A DNA stretch of 64,000 nt from Kutzneria chonburiensis (lineage in GTDB: Bacteria; Actinomycetota; Actinomycetes; Mycobacteriales; Pseudonocardiaceae): positions 9,063,501 through 9,127,500 of the forward strand of contig NZ_CP097263.1 of assembly GCF_028622115.1 (NCBI RefSeq). The letters are read 5' to 3'. Position 1 is the first letter of the stretch, and each line of letters begins with the position of its first letter. Below the pieces are notes generated by a model. That model was not told the origin of the DNA. It searched no databases and worked only from the letters and a program-made list of their open reading frames with translations. Below are positions 46,735-56,041 of this stretch, one piece after another. A program made the position numbers and the translations under genes.

Positions 46735-47934
46735 TCAGGTCCCCGATCGCAGGGCGTCCACCGGTTCCAGGCGGGCGGCGCGCAGAGCTGGGTAGAGGCC
46801 GGCGAGCAGGCCGACGGCGGCGCCGGCGATGGGGGCGCCGGCGGCCAGGGACAAGTCGAGCACGGGCGTCCACCCGTTCAAAGCCGAGATGACGACCACG
46901 GCGACGATGCCGGCGCTGGTGCCGATGACGCCGCCGATCAGGCCGACCGTCCCCGACTCGACCAAGAACTGGGCGGCGATGTGCCGGCGGCGGGCGCCTA
47001 AAGCGCGGCGTAGGCCGATCTCGCCGATGCGTTCCATGACGGTCACCAGCGTGACGTTGGCGATGCCGATGGCGCCGACGACCAGGGAAACCAAGCCGAG
47101 GACGACGAAGAGGCCGTTGACGTCGTGCTCGACGCCGCCGCGCAAGGTGGCCGGATCGGGCGGGGCGAGAACCTGGAGCTGGCTGTGGTCGTTGGGGCTC
47201 AAGGCGATCGGGGCCTGCCGGGCGATCAGTGGTGCGGCGCCGAGGTCGGTGCGGATCAAGACCTTGGTCGGCGGGCCGATCTTGAGGCGGTCGGCGGCGG
47301 CGGTGTAAGGCAGGATCACGGAGGCGTCCAAAGCGTGGTCCAGGTCCAGACCGGACGAACCGAGGATGCCGATGACGGTGAAAGCCTGCCCGTTGACGAA
47401 CACGGCCGGCTGGTCGTCGACCCGGGTGATGCCGAGCAGTTTGGCCGCAGTGGCACCGAGAACGGCGACGCGGTCGTGCCGGGACACGTGCCCGGCGTCG
47501 AAGAACCGGCCCTGGGCAACGGAACCGTTGACGACCTCGGGCAGACCGGCGGTCGCGGCGACGACGGGCAACGCCCGGTCGCTGACGACGTCGGGGTCGT
47601 GCAGCTCATTGGCCCGCACCGCGGGATTGCTGGCTGAGTCCATTTCGGACACCGAAGCGGCGGCATGGACACCGTTGAGGCGCAGGAGATCGGCCAGGCC
47701 GGTCCACGCGACCAATGGCGGACCCGCGGCGTTCGAGGGAACGGTGACCGTGATGCCGGTCGCGCTGACGGCATCGAAACGGCCGGCGATCTGGTTGCCA
47801 GCGGTGGCGGCGACGCCGAGCGTGATCACCAAGGTGGTGATGCCGATGAAGGTGCCGAGCATGGTCAACGCGGTCCGCACGGGCCGCGAGGCGACGCCGG
47901 CCAAGGCCTCGTCGCCGAGGTCGATCAGTCGCAC
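46735..47934 (-). CDS. MacB-type ABC permease (FtsX domain)
   Basis: Predicted 399 aa. One N-terminal helix (about 20-44), a large extracytoplasmic MacB-core domain, then three helices of the FtsX module with GEIGLRRALGARRRHIAAQFL. GTG 47934; its start overlaps the ATPase end by 10 nt. With the ATPase and adaptor it forms a MacAB-like exporter of peptides or lipids rather than a solute importer. Confidence 0.9.
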   Translation of the reverse strand: MRLIDLGDEALAGVASRPVRTALTMLGTFIGITTLVITLGVAATAGNQIAGRFDAVSATGITVTVPSNAAGPPLVAWTGLADLLRLNGVHAAASVSEMDSASNPAVRANELHDPDVVSDRALPVVAATAGLPEVVNGSVAQGRFFDAGHVSRHDRVAVLGATAAKLLGITRVDDQPAVFVNGQAFTVIGILGSSGLDLDHALDASVILPYTAAADRLKIGPPTKVLIRTDLGAAPLIARQAPIALSPNDHSQLQVLAPPDPATLRGGVEHDVNGLFVVLGLVSLVVGAIGIANVTLVTVMERIGEIGLRRALGARRRHIAAQFLVESGTVGLIGGVIGTSAGIVAVVVISALNGWTPVLDLSLAAGAPIAGAAVGLLAGLYPALRAARLEPVDALRSGT

Positions 47935-48596
47935 AGCCGGCCGTCCTCGATCCGCACCCGGCGCTGCGCGCGCCGGCTGACCTGCTCGTCATGGGTGATC
48001 ACGATCAGCGTGACGCCGTCGGCGGCCAGCTCGTCGAACAGGTCCAACACGCCGGAAGTGTTGGCCCGGTCCAGGTTTCCGGTCGGCTCGTCACACAGCA
48101 GCAAGGCCGGGCGGCCCAGCAGGGCACGGGCGATGGCCACCCGCTGCCGTTCACCGCCGGACAGCTTGTCCGGACGGAAATCCTTGCGGTGAGCCAAACC
48201 GACCTGCTCCAACGCCTGGGCCGCCCGCTCCGAACGATGTTTGCGGTCGGCGGACCCGTACAACTCGGCCATGGCCACGTTGTCCACCGCGCTGCGGTAC
48301 GACAGCAGATGGAACGACTGGAAGACGAAGCCGATCCGGCTGCCCCGCAGGGAAGTCCGCTGCCGGTCACTCAGCCCCGCGGTCTCGACGCCGTCAAGGC
48401 GATAACTGCCCGAGGTCGGACGATCCAGCAGCCCCAACGTGTTCAGCAACGTCGACTTCCCGGAGCCGGACGCGCCGACGATCGACACGTACTCGCCGCG
48501 CCGCACGGTCAACCGCACATCACTCAACGCCTCCACCGGCGGACCGGCCGGGAACACCCGGCCAACCCCGTCCAGCTCGATGACCACGTCGGTCAC
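47925..48596 (-). CDS. MacB-type ABC ATPase
   Basis: Predicted 223 aa. Walker A GASGSGKSTLLN, signature LSGGERQRVAIARALL, Walker B LLLCDEPTGNLD and H-loop ITHDEQ. The LolD/MacB TGNLD variant is visible. GTG 48596 overlaps the adaptor stop (GTGA). Partner of the downstream permease. Confidence 0.93.
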   Translation of the reverse strand: MTDVVIELDGVGRVFPAGPPVEALSDVRLTVRRGEYVSIVGASGSGKSTLLNTLGLLDRPTSGSYRLDGVETAGLSDRQRTSLRGSRIGFVFQSFHLLSYRSAVDNVAMAELYGSADRKHRSERAAQALEQVGLAHRKDFRPDKLSGGERQRVAIARALLGRPALLLCDEPTGNLDRANTSGVLDLFDELAADGVTLIVITHDEQVSRRAQRRVRIEDGRLCD

Positions 48597-49744
48597 TTGC
48601 TGCCCACCACCACTCGTGCGCCCGCGACGAGTCCCGTCCCGGACACCTCGACCAGGCCGTTGGCGGTCAGCCCGACCCGCACGGGCACGTCGTGCACCGC
48701 GCCGTCCTTGTCCTGCACCTGCACCCGCGTCGACCCGTCCTGGCTGGTCGCCACGGCCGCGACGGGCACCACCAGCACTTCGCCATTGGTCTTGCCGACC
48801 TCGATATCGATCTTCGCCGCCTTGGTGGCGTACGCCGCCAGCGCGGCCGGATCGACCGCGGTCAACCGCATCGGTGTTGCGTCCGAAGTGGACTGCTGTT
48901 GTTGTTGCTGCTGTGGTTGCTGCTGGTTCTGCGGCGGCGCGGGCTGATCGGTGACCGGCGGCGCGGCGTCCTTGCCCAGCGCGTCGACCTTGGCCGCCAT
49001 GGTGGTGCCGTCGGGCAGCGTGAGCTTGGCGCTCATGCCGGTCCGCACGAACTGCGCGTCGGCCGACGGCAGCGTGCTCTGGATGTTCACCGTGCTGTTG
49101 GTGACGGTCCCGATCTGGCCGCTCGCCGTCGCGCCGGCCCGGGTCGTGACGGTGTCCACCCGCACCGGAAGCGTTGGCAGGAAAAGGATCTCGCCCGACG
49201 GCACGGTGGTCTTGTCGGCCTCGGCCTGCGGCTCGTAGCCGGTGTGCTCGTACCAGCGCTTGACCTGGATCTGGGTGGCCACGTCGAACGTCCCGTTGCT
49301 CAGATGCCCGTAGCCGAGCGCGGTCAGCGCCTGCTGGAGCTGCCGGACGTCGTCGCCCTTCATGCCGTCCGACAGCGTCCGGTACATCGGAACCTGGCCC
49401 GGCAGCAGGAAAACCGGCCGGCCGCTGACCTCGAGCAGCCGCTGCCCGGAACCGACGGTCGCGCCGACCGCCGGCGCCCGCGTGACCAGCTGCGTGGTGG
49501 CCCCGCCGACCGTGCCGGTCAGCGTCAGCGGCGTCGCGCCGGTGTAGCTGATCGTGCCCTGCGCGGTGATCGTGCTGGCCAGGGCCTGTTTGACCACGGC
49601 TACCGTGATCAACGAAGCCGGCGGCGGCTGGTGCGCGGCGGCCGCGTCGGCCGGGGAGGTGATCTGCGCGCCGACGGCCCAACCGGCCGCGCCGGTGGCC
49701 AGCGCCGCGCAGACCACCAGCAGCATCACCCGCCTCGGCCGCAT
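48593..49744 (-). CDS. periplasmic-adaptor-like protein with peptidoglycan-binding domain
   Basis: Predicted 383 aa. N-terminal membrane anchor (5-26), a biotinyl/lipoyl-like strand pair around ITAQGTISYTGATPLTLTG, a PG_binding_1 module GMKGDDVRQLQQALTALGYG, a Gln-rich insert (PQNQQQPQQQQQQQS) and a C-terminal beta-barrel part. Gram-positive homologues of MacA/HlyD adaptors carry such modules and link the exporter to the wall. Overlaps the lipoprotein gene by one base. Confidence 0.87.
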   Translation of the reverse strand: MRPRRVMLLVVCAALATGAAGWAVGAQITSPADAAAAHQPPPASLITVAVVKQALASTITAQGTISYTGATPLTLTGTVGGATTQLVTRAPAVGATVGSGQRLLEVSGRPVFLLPGQVPMYRTLSDGMKGDDVRQLQQALTALGYGHLSNGTFDVATQIQVKRWYEHTGYEPQAEADKTTVPSGEILFLPTLPVRVDTVTTRAGATASGQIGTVTNSTVNIQSTLPSADAQFVRTGMSAKLTLPDGTTMAAKVDALGKDAAPPVTDQPAPPQNQQQPQQQQQQQSTSDATPMRLTAVDPAALAAYATKAAKIDIEVGKTNGEVLVVPVAAVATSQDGSTRVQVQDKDGAVHDVPVRVGLTANGLVEVSGTGLVAGARVVVGSK

Positions 49745-50640
49745 CAGCCGACGCCGTTCTGCAGCAGCTTCTCCACGAACGGCTTGGCCGCCACCTCATA
49801 CGCCTTGCCGCACTCCAGGTCGTCGAGGGAGATCTGGATCTCCTTGGCCAGACCCTGCTTCTTGTCGGCCACCGGATGGTCGCTGTGCTCCTGCTGCACC
49901 AGCTGTTCCAGCGTGCGCTCGATGACGCCGGGCTTGGTGCTGGGCACCGAGTAGCCGTGCTGCTGAAGACAACTGCCGTAGGCCTGGGCCGCGTTGAGCA
50001 CCGCCGCATTGGTGGTGAACTCCTGCTCGGCCTGGGCTCCGGCCGCCTGAGCGGCCGGATCGGTGGTGACGTTCGCATTGGTGCCGATCTGCGGGGTGAT
50101 CTTGGCCGCGCAGCCGCCCATCTTGTAGTCCTTCTTGTCGCCGGGCTGCCGCGCCTCCCGGGAGCCGCCGTCGTAGGCCTGGTCGTAGGCCAGCTGGCGG
50201 GCCGGGTCCAGCGCGGCGCGGATGGCGTTGTTGGGGTTCTGGTCCGGGGAGTAGGTCTGCACCACGTTGGGGTCGTTCGGGTACACGTCGGACGCGTAGT
50301 TGGAGCCATAGCCGTACTTCTGGCGGTATGTCTTCAACACGTCGTACGGCACGGTCGCCGGGTCCTTGCCGGCGACGTTGCCGGCCGGCCGGGTGTAGTG
50401 CTGCGGATGCGGCACGTACTGGAAGCCGGCGGCCTTCATGCAGTCGGCCATCAGGTTCTCGAACTTGATGGAGTCGGCCTCGGCCCGCCCCTCCGGCGTG
50501 TTGGTGTCCGGGCCGGCCTGCGTCGGCGCGGCTGCCGACGGGCCGGTGGTCGAGGGGCCCGCCGACGGGGCGCCGCCGCAGCCGGCCAGCAGCGCACCGA
50601 GGCCGAGCACTGCCGCGACAGCCCTTATCGTGGTGGTCAT
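49744..50640 (-). CDS. Cys-containing lipoprotein of the exporter operon
   Basis: Predicted 298 aa. Lipoprotein signal with lipobox LLAGC (Cys21), Ser/Pro/Thr-rich spacer, then a domain with FENLMADCMKAAGFQYVPHP and a second similar block AYGSCLQQHGYSV, suggesting an internal two-fold repeat with paired cysteines. ATG 50640. First gene of the lipoprotein-adaptor-ATPase-permease operon. May bind the exported molecule or sense envelope stress; not established. Confidence 0.8.
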   Translation of the reverse strand: MTTTIRAVAAVLGLGALLAGCGGAPSAGPSTTGPSAAAPTQAGPDTNTPEGRAEADSIKFENLMADCMKAAGFQYVPHPQHYTRPAGNVAGKDPATVPYDVLKTYRQKYGYGSNYASDVYPNDPNVVQTYSPDQNPNNAIRAALDPARQLAYDQAYDGGSREARQPGDKKDYKMGGCAAKITPQIGTNANVTTDPAAQAAGAQAEQEFTTNAAVLNAAQAYGSCLQQHGYSVPSTKPGVIERTLEQLVQQEHSDHPVADKKQGLAKEIQISLDDLECGKAYEVAAKPFVEKLLQNGVG

Positions 50641-50711
50641 GTCGGGTTCGACGAGTGGTGCTCCGGAAAGGTTGAGGCAACCTGTGCCGGGGGTCGGGCG
50701 TCGGAGCGGTC

Positions 50712-51206
50712 ATGGCCCGAGGTGACGTGGAGTTCGTGGAGTTCGTGGAGGCCAGCACCGGGCGGCTGCAGCACGCCGCCTACCTGCTGACCGGCGACCG
50801 CCACCAGGCCGAGGACGACGTGCAGACCGTGCTGGTGCGGGTGTACACGGCGTGGTCCCGGATCCGGCGGCAGGACCCGTTCGCCTATGCCCGCAAGGTG
50901 CTGGCCAACCTGGTCATCGACCGCTGGCGGCGACCGTTCCGCGAGGACGCCACCGAAGAGCTGCCCGAACGGCCGGCCCCCGGCGATTTCGTCGACGGCG
51001 TGGCCACACAGGAGTGGCTGATGCGGGCGCTCGGCCGGCTGTCGGCGCGGGAGCGGGCCATTGTCGTGCTGCGCCACTTCTGGGACCTGTCCGAGGCCGA
51101 TGTGGCCGTCGAGCTGGGGGTTTCCGTCGGCACCGTGAAGAGCACGGCGTCGCGGGCACTGGCCAAGATGCGGCTGTCCGACGACCTGGCGGAGCGTGTG
51201 TCGTGA
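50712..51206 (+). CDS. SigE-family ECF sigma factor
   Basis: Predicted 164 aa. Sigma-2 region (FVEASTGRLQHAAYLLTGDRHQAEDDVQTVLVRVY, given by its first and last parts) and sigma-4 HTH ALGRLSARERAIVVLRHF...SEADVAVELGVSVGTVKSTASRAL. Belongs to the actinobacterial SigE-like ECF subgroup. Divergent from the exporter operon with only 71 nt between, so it may direct its transcription. Stop overlaps the next GTG. Confidence 0.92.
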   Translation: MARGDVEFVEFVEASTGRLQHAAYLLTGDRHQAEDDVQTVLVRVYTAWSRIRRQDPFAYARKVLANLVIDRWRRPFREDATEELPERPAPGDFVDGVATQEWLMRALGRLSARERAIVVLRHFWDLSEADVAVELGVSVGTVKSTASRALAKMRLSDDLAERVS

Positions 51207-51889
51207 GTGACATCGACCGGCTCCGGGACGCCATGGCCGAGCCGCCGCCGCCTTTCTCCCCGGTCGACATCGAGCGTGTCATGACCCTCGGCAGCCGTCG
51301 CCGGGCCCGACGACGGCTGCTCACCGGGGCTGCCGTCCTGTCGGCGTTCCTCGTCGTGGCCGGCACGGTGGTCGGTGTCCAGATCTTCCGCGGAACCCAG
51401 GTCCCGGCCAGCATCTCGGTGGCCGCCCCGCCACGGGCCACGCTCGAGGTGCGGCCGTTCGGGACCATTGTGGACACCGGCGTCGTCGACAACCAGGGCC
51501 ACGCGGTCCTGTACTTCGCCCGCGCCGCCGGAACGACCAGGTACCAGCTCGTCCTCGCGCACAAGGCGGCCGACGGCACCATCACCCCCGTCTCCGCCGA
51601 GGACGCCGACTTCACCGCCGGCGGCTTCCAGGGCGTGGCCACCGGCCATCCCGTCAGCTTCCTGCCGCTGTACGGCTACTTCACCGGCTCCGTCCGCCAG
51701 TTCAAGGCCACCTACCAGGGCGACGAGCTGGCGGTGTTCGACCGGGCCGTGCCCGAGCTCAACGTCACCCTGTTCTGGGCCGCGCCCAAGTCCAGCGCCG
51801 AGGACATCAGCATGTCCAGCGTCGTCCAGCTCGCCGCCTTCGACGCCGCCGGCAACCTGCTGGCCAACGGCAGCGGTCCCGGGCGCTGA
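51203..51889 (+). CDS. membrane-anchored partner of the sigma factor (possible anti-sigma)
   Basis: Predicted 228 aa. Cytoplasmic N-terminus of about 40 residues (DIDRLRDAMAEPPPPFSPVD, then an Arg-rich cluster), one membrane helix (41-61) and an extracellular beta-rich domain. No zinc HxxxCxxC anti-sigma motif. The arrangement directly after an ECF gene with GTGA overlap is typical of anti-sigma factors, but the role is inferred from position. Confidence 0.8.
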   Translation: MSDIDRLRDAMAEPPPPFSPVDIERVMTLGSRRRARRRLLTGAAVLSAFLVVAGTVVGVQIFRGTQVPASISVAAPPRATLEVRPFGTIVDTGVVDNQGHAVLYFARAAGTTRYQLVLAHKAADGTITPVSAEDADFTAGGFQGVATGHPVSFLPLYGYFTGSVRQFKATYQGDELAVFDRAVPELNVTLFWAAPKSSAEDISMSSVVQLAAFDAAGNLLANGSGPGR

Positions 51890-52001
51890 CCGCCGCCGCC
51901 TGGCGACGGCCGTCGGGATCCCGAAGCCGTCGGGCAACAAGCCCTGTCAGTGCGGCCGGCTTGTCTGTTTTCACCGGTTCGGCGACGTTAGCGTCCCTCG
52001 C

Positions 52002-53159
52002 ATGACACGACTACTGGCAATCCTGTTGTCCTGTATGGGAATACTGGTGCTGACGGCATCGGTGGCGCCGGCCGCGCCGCTGGTCGACGCCGCCGCCCAG
52101 CAGTCCTGGGCACTGGCCAACCACGTGATCGGAATGTCGGCCGACGAGGCCGGCCACGTCACAGCGGCGGTGTCGAGCGAGGCGGCGCTGCCGGCCACCG
52201 CGCCGTTCGCCGTGCGCCACAGCTCGCAGACCGCGGCCGACCTCGACGCGACGCAGGCCAAGCTGATCGCCTTCCACGACAAGCATCCCCAGTACGGCAT
52301 GGGCTTCTACTACGACGCGGCCAAGGACGCGACCGTGGTCAGCGGCACCGTGCCGGACTCGTTGGCCGGGGAGCTGCGGGCCACCGGCAAGGTCGAGCTG
52401 GACACCTCGCCGGCGGACAAGATGACCGAGGACATCGGCCACGCGCCGGCCGAGCCGGCCGGCGTCGCCGCGTGCGCACGGAACAACGACTGCGGGCCGA
52501 ACCACTTCGGCGGTGCGAACATCAACAACCGCTATGGCACGTGCACCGCCGGCTTCTCCATGCGTGACACCGACGGCGGCACGTACTCGGTCACCGCGGG
52601 CCACTGCGGCGGTATCAACACGCACTGGAACTCGGGTCAGCACGAATACGGCACCACCACCGCCCGCCCGCCGTTCCCGCGCTACGACATGGCCAAGATC
52701 CGCTGCGACTGCGGCGGCTACGCCGGCCAGATCTGGACCAGCGCCAACACCACCCGGTACGTGTCGGTGGCCTGGAATCCGGGCACCGGCTTCATCCACT
52801 CCAGCGGCGTGTGCGTCGCCGGCGGTGTCACGGTCAGCGAGAGCTGCTTCGCCAGCATCGTCAGCACCTCGGCCGTGTTCTGCCCCAACCTCGACCCGGA
52901 CCTGCCGCCGTCCTCGCAGTGCACGACCAACCTCATCCAGTACGCCCGCACGGACGGTGCGCAGATGACCCAGGGCGGCGACTCGGGGGCGGCGATCTAC
53001 GACCTCGACCCGCACGGACACGGCACCGCCGAGATCGTCGGCATGCACGTCGGCCGGCACCAGGGCGTCCGTAACGGCCACCTGTTCCACACCGGCTACG
53101 CGGAGCGGTACGCGGCCATCCAGGCCCAGTTCCGCGGCGGCATCAACACCACGCCGTGA
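52002..53159 (+). CDS. streptogrisin-like S1 serine protease
   Basis: Predicted 385 aa. Signal peptide (1 to about 25, APAA), pro-region (about 26-155) and a chymotrypsin-fold domain with His201 in VTAGHCGG, Asp229 in RYDMAKI and Ser328 in QGGDSGAAIYD. Several Cys pairs (C159/C164, C181, C202, C235/C237, C271, C282, C294, C307). Secreted as an inactive precursor, then self-processed. ATG 52002 chosen at the signal peptide. No strong ribosome site. Confidence 0.9.
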   Translation: MTRLLAILLSCMGILVLTASVAPAAPLVDAAAQQSWALANHVIGMSADEAGHVTAAVSSEAALPATAPFAVRHSSQTAADLDATQAKLIAFHDKHPQYGMGFYYDAAKDATVVSGTVPDSLAGELRATGKVELDTSPADKMTEDIGHAPAEPAGVAACARNNDCGPNHFGGANINNRYGTCTAGFSMRDTDGGTYSVTAGHCGGINTHWNSGQHEYGTTTARPPFPRYDMAKIRCDCGGYAGQIWTSANTTRYVSVAWNPGTGFIHSSGVCVAGGVTVSESCFASIVSTSAVFCPNLDPDLPPSSQCTTNLIQYARTDGAQMTQGGDSGAAIYDLDPHGHGTAEIVGMHVGRHQGVRNGHLFHTGYAERYAAIQAQFRGGINTTP

Positions 53160-53163
53160 ACGG

Positions 53164-53193
53164 CAGGGGCGGATCGGCCCGGATCCGCCCCTG
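53164..53193. terminator. bidirectional terminator between protease and lexA
   Basis: Perfect 12-bp stem CAGGGGCGGATC / GATCCGCCCCTG around a 6-nt loop, five bases after the protease stop and just beyond the lexA stop, followed by TTCTCAC. Confidence 0.85.
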
Positions 53194-53196
53194 TTC

Positions 53197-53862
53197 TCAC
53201 ACCGAGCGCAGCACCGAGGCCACCACGCCGAGCACCTCGGCCCGGTCGCCGTCGATCACGGCGTAGGCCGGATTCCGCGGCTCGAGATAGACGTGGCCGT
53301 TTTGCTTCTTGTAAACCTTCACCGTGGCTTCACCGTCGATCATGGCCGCCACGATCTGCCCGGAATGGGCCTCCTGCTGCTTGCGGATGATGACGATGTC
53401 GCCGTCGCAGATGGCGGCGTCGACCATCGAGTCACCGCGGACCCGCAGGCCGAATACGGTGCCGCGGCCGGTCAGTTCCCGAGGCAGCGTCAGAATGTCG
53501 TCGACGTGTTCCTCGGCCGTGATGGGAATACCGGCGGCGATGTCGCCGACCACCGGCACACTCACCGCGCCGTCGCCGTGCTCACGGCTCTTGGCGCTGC
53601 CGCGCAGGAAGTCCCGCACGTCGATGGGCCGCGAGACCGAGGGGCTGCGCCGCAGGTAGCCCTTCTCCTCCAACGCCGCGAGGTGTTTCGACACCGAGGA
53701 GTTGGACTTCAGGCCGACCCGGTCGGCGATCTCCCGCGTGCTCGGCGCATAGCCGAACTCGACCACCCACTCCGTGATCGTGGCCAGGATCTTCACCTGC
53801 CGCTCCGGCAGCGACTCCACGTCCATGTCCTGGAACGGGTCGAAATCGGTGTATGCGGTCAC
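53197..53862 (-). CDS. lexA: LexA-type repressor
   Basis: Predicted 221 aa. Winged HTH (YAPSTREIADRVGLKSNSSV), cleavage site Ala110-Gly111 in VGDIAAGIPIT, catalytic Ser145 (RGDSMVDA) and Lys182 (ATVKVYKK). These features support self-cleavage on RecA activation. GTG 53862. The promoter region has inverted repeat ATTCACCG (53886-53893)/CGGTGAAT (53918-53925) but no clear actinobacterial SOS box, so this may be a paralogue rather than the main SOS repressor. Confidence 0.92.
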   Translation of the reverse strand: MTAYTDFDPFQDMDVESLPERQVKILATITEWVVEFGYAPSTREIADRVGLKSNSSVSKHLAALEEKGYLRRSPSVSRPIDVRDFLRGSAKSREHGDGAVSVPVVGDIAAGIPITAEEHVDDILTLPRELTGRGTVFGLRVRGDSMVDAAICDGDIVIIRKQQEAHSGQIVAAMIDGEATVKVYKKQNGHVYLEPRNPAYAVIDGDRAEVLGVVASVLRSV

Positions 53863-53958
53863 CGGTTGATCATAGGACGGGCGCTATTCACCGAATCCGG
53901 CGGATCCCCCATTCGCCCGGTGAATCCGCTCACGCGTTCGAAACGTTAAGGTGGAACC

Positions 53959-54939
53959 GTGCCGAGCTTCGACGACGTGCGGTTTTTCGCCATCCCGATG
54001 ACGACCCGGTTCCGTGGCATCACGGTGCGGGAAGGGGCGGTGCTGCGTGGCCCGAACGGCTGGGGCGAGTTCTGCCCGTTCGACGACTACGACGACGCGG
54101 TGGCCGCCACCTGGCTGGCCACGGCGGTGGAGCAGTGCACACGGGGCTGGCCGGCGCCGGTGCGGGACCTGATTCCGATCAACTGCACGGTGCCGGTGGT
54201 GGATCCGGTGCGGGCGCACGAGATCGTGGCGAAGTCGGGCTGTGGCACGGCCAAGGTCAAGGTGGCCGACCATCCGGCGTCGCTGGGCGAGGACATGGCC
54301 CGGCTGGAGGCGGTCCGGGACGCGCTCGGCCCCGACGGCCGGATCCGGATCGACGCCAACGCGGTATGGGACGTCGACACGGCGGTGCACCACATCCGGG
54401 AGATGGCGCGGGCGGCCGGTGGCCTGGAGTACGTGGAGCAGCCGTGCCGGACCATCGAGGAGCTGGCGGCGGTGCGGCGCAAGGTGGACGTGCGCATCGC
54501 GGCCGACGAGTCCATCCGTCGGGCCGACAACCCGCTCAAGGTCGCGGTGGCCGGCGCGGCCGACGTCGCCGTGATCAAGTGCACCCCGCTGGGCGGGGTG
54601 CGGCGGGCGATGCAGGTGGCCGAGGCCACGAGCCTGCCGGTGGTGGTCTCCTCGGCGTTGGAGACGAGCGTGGGTCTGGCCGCGCAGCTGGCGCTGGCCG
54701 GGGCCTTGCCGGAGCTGGATTTCGCTTGTGGGCTGGGCACTCTGTCGCTGCTCGACGGGGACATCGTGCGGGATTCGTTCGCGGTCGTGGACGGCTTCCT
54801 GCCGGTTCCGACGCAGCCGCCGACGCCGGATCCCGAGCTGTTGGACCGTTACGCCCTCACCGGGGAGCGCTTGACCTGGTGGCAGCGGCGGCTGGACCGC
54901 GTGTTGGGGCTGCAAGGACGGCCGCCGGCAGCGCCGTGA
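53959..54939 (+). CDS. menC: o-succinylbenzoate synthase (menaquinone pathway)
   Basis: Predicted 326 aa. Enolase-superfamily capping domain plus barrel with GTAKVKVADH (Lys acid/base), RIRIDANAVWDVDTA (metal Asp), EYVEQPCRTIEEL (metal Glu), RIAADESIR (metal Asp) and VIKCTPLGGV (second Lys). Makes o-succinylbenzoate for menaquinone. GTG 53959. No other men genes lie next to it. 3' end overlaps the convergent MFS gene by 83 nt. Confidence 0.92.
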   Translation: MPSFDDVRFFAIPMTTRFRGITVREGAVLRGPNGWGEFCPFDDYDDAVAATWLATAVEQCTRGWPAPVRDLIPINCTVPVVDPVRAHEIVAKSGCGTAKVKVADHPASLGEDMARLEAVRDALGPDGRIRIDANAVWDVDTAVHHIREMARAAGGLEYVEQPCRTIEELAAVRRKVDVRIAADESIRRADNPLKVAVAGAADVAVIKCTPLGGVRRAMQVAEATSLPVVVSSALETSVGLAAQLALAGALPELDFACGLGTLSLLDGDIVRDSFAVVDGFLPVPTQPPTPDPELLDRYALTGERLTWWQRRLDRVLGLQGRPPAAP

Positions 54940-56041
54940 CGGCCAGGCCCAGTCCGAGAGTGGCGACGGCCGGCCAGCCGCCGAGCACCCACAGCTGCGA
55001 GCCGAGGGCGAGGCCGACGGAGATGCCCAGGTAGCGGATGAAGAAGTAGAGCGTGTTCAACCGGTTGTGGTGGGCGGCGTCCAGTCCGAAGAGGACGGAC
55101 TGGTTCACCACCTGGTTGCCCCACACGCCGATGTCCAGCAGCACAGTGCCGATCACCAGCCAACCGATCCACAATGGACCAACGGCCAGCGCGGCCCAGC
55201 CCAGTACCAGCACGAAGACCAGCGCCGACTGACCGACCCGTGGCCCCAGTCGGTCGGTCAGCCGTCCGGCCAGCGGCGACGCCAGCGCACTGGCCGCCGC
55301 CACCAGCCCGAACAGGCCGGCAACGGCCGGTCCGAGGCCGAAGTCGTGCAGCAGCAGGAACGGCAGTGTGTTCCAGAACGCGCCGAATGCTGCCCCGACC
55401 AGCACGCCAGCCGCGCAGACCCGCAGCACCCGGCCGGTCAGCAACCTCGGCAGCGTGCGCAGCAGATCCGGATACCTGATCGTCGACCGGGCCGGCACGC
55501 TCGGCAGCATCCGCAGCAGCACCAGGGTCACCACGACCATGATCGCCACCGAGCACCAGTACACCGCCCGCCACCCGAGCCATTCGCCGATCGCTCCCGC
55601 GTAGGCCCGCGATGCCAGCAGTCCGACCAGCAGGCCGCCCTGGAGAATGCCGACCACGTGCCCGCTGCGCTCCCCGCCGTTCAGCGCCACCCCCAGCGGC
55701 AGCACCACCTGGGGAATCGCCGTGAACAGCCCGATCAGGAAACCGGCTGCCGCCAGCCACCCCACCGACGGCGCCACCGCCGCCCCGACCAGCGCCAGCG
55801 TGGTCGCGGCCATCATGGCCAGGATCAGCGGCCGGCGGTCGCGGATGTCGCCCAGCGGCACCAGCAACAAGATGCCCGCCGCGCAGCCGAGCTGCGTGGT
55901 GGTCGGCACGATGCCCGCGACGCCTTCGCCGATCCGCAGGTCGGCGGCCACTTCGCCGAGTACCGGCTGGACCAGGTAGAGATTGGACGCCGTGACAGCG
56001 CACGTTGCGGCCAGCACGGCGGTCAGGCGACGAGTGAGCAC
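54857..56041 (-). CDS. MFS transporter (12-helix, DHA1-like)
   Basis: Predicted 394 aa from GTG 56041; a longer start at 56140 would add a low-complexity 33 residues. Motif A-like VPLGDIRDRRPLILAM, GRLTDRLGPRVGQSALVF for the second half, and about 12 helices. Substrate unknown. The last 83 nt are shared, on opposite strands, with menC. Confidence 0.85.
   Translation of the reverse strand: MLTRRLTAVLAATCAVTASNLYLVQPVLGEVAADLRIGEGVAGIVPTTTQLGCAAGILLLVPLGDIRDRRPLILAMMAATTLALVGAAVAPSVGWLAAAGFLIGLFTAIPQVVLPLGVALNGGERSGHVVGILQGGLLVGLLASRAYAGAIGEWLGWRAVYWCSVAIMVVVTLVLLRMLPSVPARSTIRYPDLLRTLPRLLTGRVLRVCAAGVLVGAAFGAFWNTLPFLLLHDFGLGPAVAGLFGLVAAASALASPLAGRLTDRLGPRVGQSALVFVLVLGWAALAVGPLWIGWLVIGTVLLDIGVWGNQVVNQSVLFGLDAAHHNRLNTLYFFIRYLGISVGLALGSQLWVLGGWPAVATLGLGLAVTALPAAVLAAPTRGPAAAATRSSAPR

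Noticed and set aside
53935-53945. CGTTCGAAACG upstream of lexA considered as an SOS box
   Set aside because: It lacks the CGAAC-N4-GTTCG spacing known for actinobacterial LexA sites and lies closer to menC than to the lexA promoter.
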